Assembly (NCBI GenBank): GCA_014529385.2
Contig: CM043966.1
Location: 96,681,587-96,745,586, forward strand
Length of the DNA: 64,000 nt
From: Adiantum capillus-veneris
Taxonomy: Eukaryota > Streptophyta > Polypodiopsida > Polypodiales > Pteridaceae
Direction of reading: 5' to 3'
This document shows positions 10,078 to 19,899 of the stretch, piece by piece. The notes beneath the pieces were generated by a model that worked only from the letters and a program-made list of their open reading frames with translations, was not told the origin of the DNA and did not search any database. Every line of letters begins with the position of its first letter. Position 1 is the first letter of the stretch. Position numbers and translations under genes: made by a program.

Positions 10078-13000
10078 ATGTTAGGTATAGCGCATGTAAC
10101 ATCCGATGATAAGAAAGAGGCACACCTACCTGAGAGTGAAACCGATGATTCCTCAAAGGCTTCAGGCCAATACACATCAGAAACGGAATCTCAGGGAGCT
10201 AGGATAAACAAGGAAAGATCTACTGCAGAATGGCTTAGCTATCTAGGGGCATGTGATGCTCATCGAAAGCTAGTAGACAATTGGGGTGAACATCTCCAGA
10301 GTGTCATGTGGTGCAGCCCGCGACCCATTGACCTCGCTCAATTGGAGGTTACAGAGCCGAAATTGAGTCGAACTATAAGAAGACGTCAAAACCGAGAGTT
10401 AGCACAACAACAAAAGGAGGCAAAACTAAAAGAAAGGTCTCCGTCAGGACAAGAGCCTGCTAACTTACATACGGCTCCTGAACATTTTAAATCTTATACC
10501 ACGGGGGAGCGAAAGGTTGTGTATGCCAAAGCCCAAAGAATACCTACCAATGGAAGCAGTGGAGTCTATGATGGTCCAGCGGTAGTTAAAGAGATAGAAT
10601 TAGCAGAACCAGGTGAGGAGTCTAAACCAGTCTTTATTGCTCAAGACCTTACCGAAACTGAAGAGGCTATACTTAAGGAGCTCCTCAAGGAATACAAGGA
10701 TATCTTTGCTTGGACATATCATGACATGAAGGGCGTTCCACCTTCTGTGGTGCAACATACAATTCCCATGATCAACACTGCTAAACCCGTCCAGCAACGA
10801 CCCTATCCAATGAATCCTAAGTACGCCAAAATTGTACAAGAGGAGATTGAAAAACTTATCCAATGTGGATTCATATACCCTATTGAGCACTCAGAATGGG
10901 TTTCTCCAATAGTCATTGTGCCAAAAAAGAATGGGAAACTAAGAGTGTGCGTGGACCTCAAGAAAGTTAATGCAGCCACTAGGAGAGATCATTATCCCTT
11001 GCCATATTCAGAACATGTGCTTGAAAGAGTTGCGGGCAAGGAAGCTTATAGCTTTTTAGATGGGTACTCTGGTTACAATCAAATCACAATTGCATTAGAG
11101 GACCAAGCTAAAACTGCTTTTATCAGAGAGTTTGGAGTGTTTGCATTTCGTGTTATGGCTTTTGGCTTAACAAATGCCCCTGCTACATTCCAACGATTAA
11201 TAAACACTGCGTTTAAAGAATTTCTAAGGGAGTTTTGTGAAGCTTTCCTAGACGACCTTTGTGTTTATTCTTCTTGGGAGAAGCATTTGTTATATCTACG
11301 AAAAATATTTGAAAGGTGCAGATTTTATCGCATCTCATTGAACCCTTTCAAATGCCAATTTTGGGTTAAGCATGGAGTCATTCTAGGGCATATAGTGTCC
11401 AAGAACGGGATATCCACAGATGAGAGTAAGATTAAAGCCATTGCCGATTTGCCACCACCTACGAACTATAAAGGAGTTCAAAGATTTATGGGCCATGTTG
11501 GTTATTATCGAAGATTTATTTTAAACTTTGCCGAGATAGTGCGTCCATTGTACAAGCTTCTTATCGAGTTTCACTGGACGGAAGAATGCAATCAATCTTA
11601 TGAGTTATTAAAGAAGGCCCTAACAAGTGCTCCAATCCTGCGAACACCTGATTGGAATGTACCTTTTCATGTGCATATTGATGCATCAAATTTTGCTATT
11701 GGGTGTGTTCTAACTCAACCAAGAGACCATAAATTGGACTACCCTATTAGCTTTGCAAGTCGCCAATTAAATGATGCCGAGATGAACTACACTACTACAG
11801 AGCGCGAAGGTCTAGCTATGATTTACGCAGTAAAGAAATTTCGCTATTACCTTCTTGCTACCAAGTTTGTGTTTTATGTTGATCATCAAGCATTGCTATA
11901 TTTGGTAAACAAGCCGTGTTCCACAGGTCGAATTACACGATGGTTGTTAATTCTTCTTGAGTTTGACTTCACCGTTGTTGTGAGGCCTGGGAGGAAACAT
12001 GTCATGGCATATCATTTATCTCGTATCCCTAATGGCGAAGCTCCTACGGGGGTTGATGATGAATTGCTTGATACTCCTTTGTTCATTGTTGAGACAATGC
12101 CTGAATGGAGTGAAAAGATTGTTAACTTCTTAGTTAATGGTTTTCCACCCAAAGAACTGCGAAAAGATATAGCTCAAAAATTAATCAAGGAATGCGAACC
12201 CTATTGCTTACTGGCTGGAACTCTCTATAAGAGAGGAAAAGATGATGTTGTTAGACGCTGTGCCCGCGAGGATGAGTATTTATATATTCTACAAGAGGCA
12301 CACATGGGCGTAGCTGGTGGTCACTTTTCAGGAAAGTTGACTGCCCGAAAGATCTTACAATCAGGCTATTGGTGGCCCACTCTGTTTAAGGATGCATCAC
12401 TTTTTGCAAAGGGATGTGATGAATGCCAACGCTTCAACAAGAGACAAAGAAGGAATAGGATGCCTCTACATCCCATCAAGGTAACCCAACCATTTGAAAA
12501 GTGGGGCTTAGACTTTGTAGGACCGATTAGTCCGGCTGCACGTAACACGCAATCACGATATATCATTGTGGCTACCGACTATGTAACCAAATGGGCTGAA
12601 GCAAAAGCAACACGGAAGGCGGATGCAAAAACAACAACTAAGTTCCTCTTTGAGAACATTATCACACGTTTTGGATGCCCCTTTGAACTTGTGAGTGACA
12701 ATGGAACTCATTTTATAAATGAAGTAATAAAAGAACTCACATCAAACTTCATGATATCACACCACAAGTCTACACCCTATTATCCCCAAGCAAATGGCCA
12801 AGCTGAGAGTACCAACAAAACTCTCACCTCCATTTTGACAAAGACAGTCCAGGCTCATCGCACTGATTGGGACCTAAAGCTTACATCAGCTTTATGGGCT
12901 TATCGTACTGCGTATAAAGTTGCTATTAATTGCACACCGTTTAAGATGGTGTATGGCCAAGAAGCAGTTATGCCATGGGAGTTTGTCATTCCTAGTCTTC

Positions 13001-13413
13001 GAGTAGCTTCTCAAGAAGGTTGGGATGGTAACCCCTTAGTGGAGCGATTATATATCCTGGAAAGGCTAGATGAAGAGAGGCAATTAGCTGTGCGAAATGC
13101 TCTAGTGGAGAAGGATAGGAGAAAGAAGTGGTTTGATAGCCATTTAAAGGATAAAGACATCAAGGTTGGTGATAAAGTTCTTATGTACGGGGTACGTAAT
13201 GAAAAGAAGAAATTGAAATACGCTGGTAAGGGACTATATCGAGTGTGTGAAATTACCCCGCAAGGTACCATTCGTGTGGAGACTCTAGATGGAGTTGAAA
13301 CCATTGGATTCCTTAATGGGAATAAATTCAAAAGATATTATGATCCTCTAAGCCAGGAAGAGTTGCAAGCCATCCATCAAAAGAAGGCTGCCAAGGAACA
13401 AGCAGAGCTTTAA
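10078..13413 (+). CDS. gypsy Pol: reverse transcriptase, RNase H, integrase
   Basis: In frame with the upstream polyprotein; open from 10012, first ATG 10078, 1111 codons. RT spans about 10,780-11,560 with the catalytic FLDDL at 11245 on and SFLDGYSGYNQI upstream. RNase H is about 11,660-12,010 (HIDASN, TTEREGLAM, FYVDHQAL). The integrase HHCC zinc finger is about 12,300-12,430 (HMGVAGGH, CDECQ). The DDE core has Asp at 12511, Asp at 12697 and Glu at 12805. A C-terminal domain typical of this group ends near 13,360. The product copies element RNA and inserts the cDNA. All catalytic residues are present. TAA at 13411 separates it from in-frame downstream coding. Confidence 0.9.
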   Translation: MLGIAHVTSDDKKEAHLPESETDDSSKASGQYTSETESQGARINKERSTAEWLSYLGACDAHRKLVDNWGEHLQSVMWCSPRPIDLAQLEVTEPKLSRTIRRRQNRELAQQQKEAKLKERSPSGQEPANLHTAPEHFKSYTTGERKVVYAKAQRIPTNGSSGVYDGPAVVKEIELAEPGEESKPVFIAQDLTETEEAILKELLKEYKDIFAWTYHDMKGVPPSVVQHTIPMINTAKPVQQRPYPMNPKYAKIVQEEIEKLIQCGFIYPIEHSEWVSPIVIVPKKNGKLRVCVDLKKVNAATRRDHYPLPYSEHVLERVAGKEAYSFLDGYSGYNQITIALEDQAKTAFIREFGVFAFRVMAFGLTNAPATFQRLINTAFKEFLREFCEAFLDDLCVYSSWEKHLLYLRKIFERCRFYRISLNPFKCQFWVKHGVILGHIVSKNGISTDESKIKAIADLPPPTNYKGVQRFMGHVGYYRRFILNFAEIVRPLYKLLIEFHWTEECNQSYELLKKALTSAPILRTPDWNVPFHVHIDASNFAIGCVLTQPRDHKLDYPISFASRQLNDAEMNYTTTEREGLAMIYAVKKFRYYLLATKFVFYVDHQALLYLVNKPCSTGRITRWLLILLEFDFTVVVRPGRKHVMAYHLSRIPNGEAPTGVDDELLDTPLFIVETMPEWSEKIVNFLVNGFPPKELRKDIAQKLIKECEPYCLLAGTLYKRGKDDVVRRCAREDEYLYILQEAHMGVAGGHFSGKLTARKILQSGYWWPTLFKDASLFAKGCDECQRFNKRQRRNRMPLHPIKVTQPFEKWGLDFVGPISPAARNTQSRYIIVATDYVTKWAEAKATRKADAKTTTKFLFENIITRFGCPFELVSDNGTHFINEVIKELTSNFMISHHKSTPYYPQANGQAESTNKTLTSILTKTVQAHRTDWDLKLTSALWAYRTAYKVAINCTPFKMVYGQEAVMPWEFVIPSLRVASQEGWDGNPLVERLYILERLDEERQLAVRNALVEKDRRKKWFDSHLKDKDIKVGDKVLMYGVRNEKKKLKYAGKGLYRVCEITPQGTIRVETLDGVETIGFLNGNKFKRYYDPLSQEELQAIHQKKAAKEQAEL

Positions 13414-14736
13414 AAAATCCAAGCAAGAGTTGAGGCTCGAGAACGACAACAACGTCTTAGACGCCAACGAGAGGCTAATATGGGAATCACGCAAGCATTT
13501 TTCGAGGACACAGATGACGACTCATTAGAATCTGAGCCACCCCTACGATACCCAATTGAGCTAAATAGCCCCTATGGGAAAGTACTATACAATGCCTTAT
13601 TAGATACGGGAGCTAAACACAATTTGTTATCGTATGGAGTTTGGTGTCAATTAGGGAAACCGACCCTATCCCCGAGTACGATGCAAGTCAAGGGCTTTAA
13701 TTAAAAGAAAACTGCTATTCTTGGAGTCCTTCAGACCCCTATTGTCTATGACAATGGAAGCATAGTGCAGAGGTTTCTAGTCATGCCCGCGGGAGCTATG
13801 GAAGGCAACGTAAACCTGGGACGCACGTGGATGTTGGCAACCAAATGCACTATTGATTGGGATACTGGTAGTGTCACGACGCGACCACCGACTCTTGCCC
13901 CTATCATTCAAGCAAAGTCACCTACGTTGCAAACTCTAGCAAAGTTGAAGGATAGCCAACATTCACAAGCCAAGGTGGTTAACTCGTCTTTGCCAGCTAC
14001 CCATGAACCTAGCACTTCAACACTTGTAGTTGCAGCAAGCAGTAATATTGCAAGTACTCAACATGCACGACCTAAGAGTACATATCAATGGGTCCCCAAG
14101 GCCTTATTTCCAACTACCTCAACCCTCCCATCCATTCCAAGAAAAAATTTCCTGGGAAAACCAAGAGCGCGCCCTAGGAGAGTCAAGACCAAATCACAAT
14201 GGATTCCAAAACAACTATTAGAAGCCCAAGGCTACTATGATGGAAATGAGCAAATTTGGGTACCTAAACGTAAAATGTGTCCTTCCCTATCGACAACAAA
14301 CCCATATGAGTCAAACAGTGTAACGCTAAAGCCAATGGCAGACCGTGGGAAGGGAAAGATCACAGAATGCTACACACCTAGTCCAGAGCTAGTTTGGGCT
14401 CCAAGGCAAAACCAATTTATTCCACCTAGCTCAGGAAGGGGGGAGTTCCATGAAGCTTCTAGCTCCTCATGTAATACATCCATAGAGTTAAAAGCTTCTA
14501 CACAGCCTCCATCTATAGTAATAGACCTCCATGAAGCTACAAAAGAATCCACACCTCCCAGTGTTCAAGAATCACCGGATGAACCACTTCAAGTTCGATC
14601 CTGGGAGAGTACCTTACCACCCTTGCAACTTGACGAGGCACCTAGGGTAATAGAAAACTACTGGCAAAAATCCTCACCTATTACCAACTGGAACAATTGG
14701 TTTCAAAGGGTGACGACATCATTTCAAACGGTATGA
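13414..14736 (+). pseudogene. post-integrase second retropepsin-like domain plus Pro/Ser-rich tail
   Basis: Same frame as pol, open except for TAA at 13702-13704. An Arg/Gln-rich linker leads into a protease-like domain: NALLDTGAKHNLLS, with a canonical DTG at 13603-13611, and after the stop a matching second half (FLVMPAG, NLGRTWMLATKCTIDW near 13,770-13,860). This mirrors the fold order of the pre-RT protease (LGRPFM then VHDW). From about 13,900 the product is Ser/Thr/Pro-rich with a recurring W-[V/I/A]-P-[K/R] motif (WVPK, WIPK, WVPK, WAPR). It ends at TGA 14734. A protease copy downstream of integrase is not the standard gypsy arrangement. Confidence 0.65.
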
Positions 14737-14743
14737 TCTACCC

Positions 14744-14757
14744 AAGGAAGGGGGGAG
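14744..14757 (+). promoter_or_regulatory. internal polypurine tract
   Basis: aaggaaggggggag directly after the pol/protease reading frame and followed by TGTTTTTGG, the form of a PPT next to an LTR start. A second near-identical tract (aggaaggggggca) lies at 16764 before the better LTR candidate. This one may be an internal second PPT priming plus-strand synthesis, or the 3' boundary of an older nested unit. Confidence 0.45.
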
Positions 14758-14836
14758 TGTTTTTGGACATCCATCATTCACTTGCTTCCCTCTCAACCTT
14801 TCTCCCTGACCTCTTAATCTCCGATCTTAGGGAATG

Positions 14837-14847
14837 TATATATAAAG
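14837..14847 (+). promoter_or_regulatory. TATA box upstream of the extra ORF
   Basis: tatatataaag, about 136 bp before the ATG at 14983. It could drive a subgenomic transcript of the downstream ORF. An acceptor-like tttgcgtgtacag ends at 14980, two bases before that ATG, so splicing is an alternative route of expression. Confidence 0.35.
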
Positions 14848-14982
14848 CCTTATACTCACAAAAACAAGATAAAAAAGTAAAAGAGCAAGAGCCATAACAC
14901 AAATCATAAAAACAAATTATGCACAAGAACACGACCCTTGTAATATTTGCACTCTAACCATCATCTATTTGCGTGTACAGAT

Positions 14983-15405
14983 ATGGCTAGTACGCTAGAG
15001 TCATCCACTCCTGCCTTGGGTGAGAGGTACCCTCGTTACTTTTCACAAATATTTCACATGGTCTTTCCAGTGCTTGCATGTGAATGGGATTTGATAGGTA
15101 CGCTAGCATGTGAGAGGAATTTTGAGGAGTTAGAATGGCTGATACGTCTCTTGACCACGTCTGATCCATACTTAGTAGAGAGCGTTTCTCCCATTGCACA
15201 AGCCTACCCTTTTGACCAAGATGACTATAGGCGTCTATTGACCTTCTTAGTAAACATGGGCACCTATGATGAAGAAGAAAATTTACACGACTACACGGAT
15301 GGCACATATGGTCACATGGATGATGACTTTGTTTATCTCGACGACAAGGATAGGGGTTTAGCCTTAGGGTTTCCCCCCAACCTCTACAATATCCTATTCC
15401 CTTGA
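14983..15405 (+). CDS. extra 3' ORF of the gypsy element, 140 aa, unknown
   Basis: The ATG at 14983 (MASTLESSTP) is preferred over in-frame sequence from 14947 because it follows an acceptor-like site. The protein is acidic, with a Tyr/Asp-rich C-terminus (DDDFVYLDDKDRG). It contains repeated LACEWD/LACERN segments. I recognise no domain; there is no signal peptide or transmembrane helix, so it does not look like an envelope-type protein. Position after pol and before the PPT matches the place where some gypsy lineages carry an additional ORF. Intact over its length, ending TGA 15403-15405. Confidence 0.5.
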   Translation: MASTLESSTPALGERYPRYFSQIFHMVFPVLACEWDLIGTLACERNFEELEWLIRLLTTSDPYLVESVSPIAQAYPFDQDDYRRLLTFLVNMGTYDEEENLHDYTDGTYGHMDDDFVYLDDKDRGLALGFPPNLYNILFP

Positions 15406-16763
15406 CTCTCTAGGGGGGGTGCAAATAATTAGGTTAGGGTTCCTTATGTTCTTTGTTGTGTTCAATAAGTGTTGGTACCTTTTTCCACTAATGTGCCTCT
15501 TGGAGGTATTCCTTTTGTTTCCTAGTGTGTACAGGAGCGTGTTGCTATTGGTAGGATTTGGACCTTCATGGAATCTTTATCTCAACTCACTCTTCAAATC
15601 AAGCGCGACCATCGACACAAACAGGTGTTTCTTGTCCATTAGCATTGCCCCTTATCTTTTTTGCATCTATGATTGTCAGCTTTAATTGTGATTGGTAGCC
15701 TAATATTCACCGCATTTGCTTAGTATCAAACATTTAATTCAATGTAATTTTTTGTCATAATCACTTGTCTAGGTTTAAAAATCAAGCAGTCCGACAAACT
15801 ACTTTGACCAAGTTAGGTGTTAGAAATCTTCTCTTAATACCATGGGGAATGCCTTCCTAATAATTAATGGTTACTTAGGTTCTTAATCTGATTTAGGCAG
15901 CATTGTGTGAAATTTACTAGGGCTTTCTAGTGGGCTTGACCCTATTGACCTTTAGCTTAAGTATTATAAAGGGAGCTTACTAGTGTGATGAGCCTGGGGA
16001 GGTGTATCAGTGTTATATGACCCCCCAAAGTTACAAAATTAAAATGCTGAAAATGAACAAACAAAAAATCAAAGTGCCACACTGTAAAATCTTAAGCTGG
16101 AAGAGAAATCTCAGCTTGATTTGGTACTTCACTCACATGTATTGCCTATGGTACTAGAGCCCTAGAGGTTCCCAGTATAGGCGCTTTTACTTGAAAAGCA
16201 AAAAACCCAAGGCATACAAAATAAGCACACACATCAAAATTGAATCATTGTGAAAAGACTTTGGGGGGTCAAAGAAAAAGTAATCAGTCAGGCGATGATT
16301 TCATGAGAAATTCCTTTTATGGTAGCTTAACTACAAGGTCTTCTAGATATAGCCTCTAGTCAACCCTCGAACATGAATACTTGACTCTCGCGATTAAACA
16401 ACTTAATTGACCACAAAAAATTAAGAAGCTTACCCATGGTATTAATATTCGATCTCTAGTGCCTTTCGACCGTCAAATTAGCGACCCCATACTTGTTTAA
16501 TTTTACCTTTACATCTGTTTATGCATTTGATTACATTGCAATTTAATGTTCATTGCGGACAAATTGTTTGAAATTCTTTTACCAATCAATTTGTCTACCT
16601 AAAACTGCATATGCTTTTTAATCACTTATGAGAATGCAATTACTGTGCCAATGTTGTTTGATTTTGCAGTGACTGAAGAAGGCTAAGGACATTCATCTCA
16701 AATGCTCTTCCACCTCGACGAACGAGCTTCAACTCAATAGCTTCCGAGTATGGAATCTACATC
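15406..16763 (+). other. noncoding 3' region of the gypsy element
   Basis: About 1.36 kb without a credible ORF, lying between the extra ORF and the PPT. It has a G-run just after the ORF stop and a gaccccccaaag segment near 16,020 with a related ttggggggtc near 16,260 (opposite sense), which could pair. Otherwise it is AT-rich. Long noncoding tracts at this position are common in large gypsy elements. Confidence 0.5.
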
Positions 16764-16776
16764 AGGAAGGGGGGCA
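16764..16776 (+). promoter_or_regulatory. polypurine tract before the 3' LTR
   Basis: aggaaggggggca immediately followed by TGTTAACC at 16777. A purine run abutting TG is the classic PPT/3' LTR junction and gives the 3' boundary of the internal region. Confidence 0.6.
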
Positions 16777-17090
16777 TGTTAACCCTCACGGCTCACGGAC
16801 ACCCCATCACCTACGATGGACGTGTATTATGTATTTGGTAGAGTCAGGTACCGGGCTTGTCGGACCAATAGGAAAAGGGTAAGAGTGATCGCCGATGAGA
16901 GGCGCACTCTAACTGGGACATTCAAGGGATTAGTTGGCTAAGCATGGGCGCCCAAGTGTGAATGGGGTGAGCTCATATAAAAGCCAACTAAACCTAAAAT
17001 TCACTCATTCTCTCATTTGTGCAATAGAAGAGTGCTCTTGCTCCATCTCCATCTCGATCTTCTTCTTCTTCACCTCCTTGTGTGTGTGTA

Positions 17091-17124
<34 letters not shown>

Positions 17125-17400
17125 TGCGATCGAGCATTGCGGCGGCATGACGGCGGTGAAGCGGTTGAGCGCGACGTAGCGGCGTCTCCTTCTTCTTCGC
17201 GGTGAGGAATCCTCCACGGCAGGAGCATAGAGCGGTGAGTGTCACACCATTGCCCTCTTTTGAGCTTACTAGTTAAGCTAGTTGTGTGCTTAGAGCCGTC
17301 TATGGCTCGCACACGGTGTAACGGCAAGTCCCTTGCTTCGACAGTGCGGCAAGGAGCGCACACATAAGAACACAACATGTCCTCTAGGATTTGGTTAACC
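16777..17400 (+). repeat. gypsy 3' LTR (right edge approximate)
   Basis: Starts TGTTAACC after the PPT and has a TATA box (tataaaag) at 16976-16983 followed by a transcribed-looking region with a (TG)n(GA)n tract. Near the right edge ggttaac at 17393-17399 is close to the reverse complement of the start, as expected for LTR ends, after which the sequence changes to minus-strand gypsy coding DNA. No second copy is present for comparison, so the exact end is uncertain. Confidence 0.55.
17079..17124. repeat. (TG)n(GA)n microsatellite
   Basis: A TG run with one interruption changes into a GA run, inside the LTR. Translations across it (Ser-Leu and Thr-His repeats) are artefacts. Confidence 0.9.
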
Positions 17401-17415
17401 CTTTTGTTTTGACCA

Positions 17416-17643
17416 TCAAACTGTAAATAATTTATTGTACTCATGCTCATAGTAGTATCTAGCTTTTTGAAGACTTTCCTCCAAATTGATCTTTCTATCT
17501 ATATCTGACACTATATCTACGAGTAGGCCATATATCTTGTAAAGATGTTCAATAAAGAGTTTTGCCGAATTTGGTATTTTAACTATTTTCTTCGTGGCAA
17601 TAAACTTTGTCGTTTTGGTTAACTTGTCCACTACCACCCACAC
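17416..17643 (-). pseudogene. gypsy integrase core fragment
   Basis: WVVVDKLTKTTKFI and IVSDIDRK correspond to the two Asp segments of a chromovirus-like integrase core. After IVSDIDRK the sequence jumps to a Lys/Tyr-rich stretch that belongs further C-terminal, so an internal deletion removed the catalytic Glu. Non-functional. Confidence 0.65.
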
Positions 17644-17932
17644 TAAGTCATTTCCTTAACTAGTCTTAGGTAAACCGGTAATGAAATCCATGGAAATGCT
17701 TTCCTATTTCCCTTGAGGAATCTATAAAATATGGAGTAATACAATAACCTTGAGACGCTCATGCTTATTGACCTGACACTTATTGCATTTCAACACATAG
17801 GTCTGGACATCCTTAACAAACTATGCCAATAAAATTGTAATTTAACTAGTGCAAAGGTCCTCTAAATCCAATGTGATGACCGTCACTTGGACCATCATGA
17901 CTTTCTTTAAGAATGGGGGATTGAAAGTCACC

Positions 17933-18862
17933 CTAGCTTATATTTTTACTTTTTGACCTCAATTGCTTTGTCAACGAGACCACAATCTTTGTGTAGTCCT
18001 TTACGTATTGTCGGTAAAAGCCTGACATACAAAGAAACATTTGTAGTTCTTCAAGATTTTTTGGTGCTGGCCACCTAAGAATAGCTTCCACTTTCTCACG
18101 TTCGATCCACATTCCCCCTGTGAATATAATGTGACCCAGATGATGAATCTCGATCTCAAAGAAATCACACTTGCTTTCCTTCTCAAATAATTTATGTTTC
18201 CTTAGTAACTCAAACACTAGATGCAGATGTTCTAAGTGTTCTTTTTGAGATTTATTATAGACTAGTATATTGTCTAGGAAAACTACTATGAGTTTTCCTA
18301 AGTACGGATGTAAAATGTTTTTTTCAGCATCATAAATGTTGTTGGTGCATTGGATAGCCCAAATGGCATAACCAAGAATCAAAATTCCCAAAACGGGTCC
18401 TACATGCTATCTTCACAACATCTTCTAGTCTAATCCAGACTTGACGATAACCAGATCTCATGTCAATTTTAGAAAAATACTTTGATCCAAAGAGTTGATC
18501 AAACAACTCATCCATATGCAACATTGGGTATTTGTTCTTAAATGTTATTTGATTAAGAGCCCTATAATCTATGCACATCCACATAGATCCCTCTTACTCT
18601 TTACCAAAAGAATAGCCACGAACTCGAACTGGGCCTAATAAAGCCTTTGTTCAAGTATTTTTTTAAATTTCTTTTCCACCACTTGTGCTTCAAAGTGGCT
18701 TAATATATAAGCAAGTTTGCTTATATGTCTTGACCATTGCATAACATCAATGCCACGGTCTAGTTCTCGAGATGTCGGAAAGCCATTTGGTAAATCACCA
18801 GGAAATACATACCGGAACTCCTCTAATAAATTCATTAAAGCAGCTACATATTTTTTTCTCAA
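17933..18862 (-). pseudogene. gypsy reverse transcriptase remnant
   Basis: Three pieces in different frames: 18862-18635 (pre-RT segment, VFPGDLPNGFP), 18584-18330 (CIDYRALNQIT, KIDMRSGYRQV) and 18391-17933 (VVFLDNILVYNKS, HLGHIIF, MSGFYRQYVKDY). The catalytic FLDD reads FLDN, a substitution of the second Asp, on top of at least two frameshifts. It belongs with the integrase and protease scraps on the same strand. Confidence 0.75.
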
Positions 18863-19172
18863 GGGTCTCTTTTTCCTTGGATTTTTTTGTTTTAAATCAC
18901 ACGCTTGGCAAACAGGGTTCTTAAATAGTGGGTCTCATTGAGGGCCATGTTTTTTACTGTGTTTGTCTATGCAAACATTACTTATAGTTTCAACCACAAA
19001 AGTACCTTTATTAATTTCACTTTTTTTATAATAAAAAAAGAGGGTAACAAGAAAATACCTCTGCTATCTGTTATATGTTGCCTGCTCTGTGTAGCTCCAT
19101 GGAAGAGTTGAGAGGGGTAGAGGGGACACTACAGTCACCCTCTAGGGTGAGGACCCTATCTCCATGCTCAAA

Positions 19173-19735
19173 CTATAGTGTTTTTTGTAAATGGCTCCTC
19201 ACTAGACTAGGGCCCAAGTTGTACAGGCACTTCTTTCCTAGATACACGTTTGTCCTAGCCAAATGCATGACATGGAAGTCAAGCGTAGCCTCATAGTCAT
19301 GCATGGCTAATGAAACCTCCAAGACCATTGGCCAAGCCAATAGTGTACTCATAATCACTTGCGGTCTTTGGAAACCTTAAATTCCTAGCCAACGAGTAGT
19401 TTAAGAAGTTATGCCTAGCTCCATCATGTATGAAATCAGTGACTCTATGGCCAACTATGGTGTCATACACGAACACCATGTCATGTGGACCTATGCTAGG
19501 CTAGCTGCCACATATCTGGTGTCACTGAAATAGCATGGTGCTCTTCATAGTGGCACACTATCACATCCTTGAACTCTCCAAAACTAACAAGAAGCATATG
19601 CAGTGTGAGCAATTGCCTAAAGGATTTACCATCTCTCTTAGGCTCACTGCCACTTGTGCTAGCTTTGAGCTCTGAGCATTCAGCTTTGGTGTGCCCTACT
19701 TCATTGTAGTAGTAAAGCAACGATTTTCCTTTCAC
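19173..19735 (-). pseudogene. gypsy protease and Gag zinc-knuckle remnant
   Basis: The 19735-19496 piece has YYYNEVGHTKAEC, a zinc knuckle whose first Cys residues have become Tyr. The 19479-19297 piece has DFIHDGARHNFLNYSLA, a retropepsin active-site segment in which the usual S/T of D-S/T-G is missing. The 19358-19173 piece carries the following part (DYEATLDFHVMHLA). Broken by frameshifts. Confidence 0.6.
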
Positions 19736-19899
19736 GCTTTAACATTTCTCTCTTTTTTTGCAATTTGGACTCTCGTTTCTTGCCCTAGTCAGTCCTCTCC
19801 CCCTGCCTCTCACTACAAAACCCCTTGCTTTTAGACCGCGACCCCTTTTTCTTTTTTTCCTCAGCCCTACTTGCCTCATCTCGCACACCATGATGCTTG

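Larger units (their letters stand above)
5066..17400 (+). mobile_element. Ty3/gypsy LTR retrotransposon, 5' LTR not found
   Basis: Domain order on the + strand: gag (5414 on), zinc knuckles, protease, RT, RNase H, integrase, a second protease-like domain, an extra ORF, PPT and a 3' LTR. RT-RNase H before integrase defines Ty3/gypsy. The 3' LTR candidate starts TG at 16777 after the PPT and runs to about 17400, where minus-strand gypsy sequence begins. I searched 1-5400 by eye for the matching 5' LTR and did not find it, so the element is either truncated at its 5' end or fused to the cassette at 2439-5065. Confidence 0.75.

Noticed and set aside
14744-14980. 14,758-14,980 considered as a complete LTR (TG start after a PPT, TATA box)
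   Set aside because: No matching copy exists and the extra ORF with a second, similar PPT follows; an internal promoter region fits better, though a nested LTR remnant is not excluded.
16994-17450. Ser-Leu and Thr-His repeat ORFs on both strands
   Set aside because: They come from translating the (TG)n(GA)n microsatellite; the same artefact recurs at 28.3, 36.6 and 59.0 kb.
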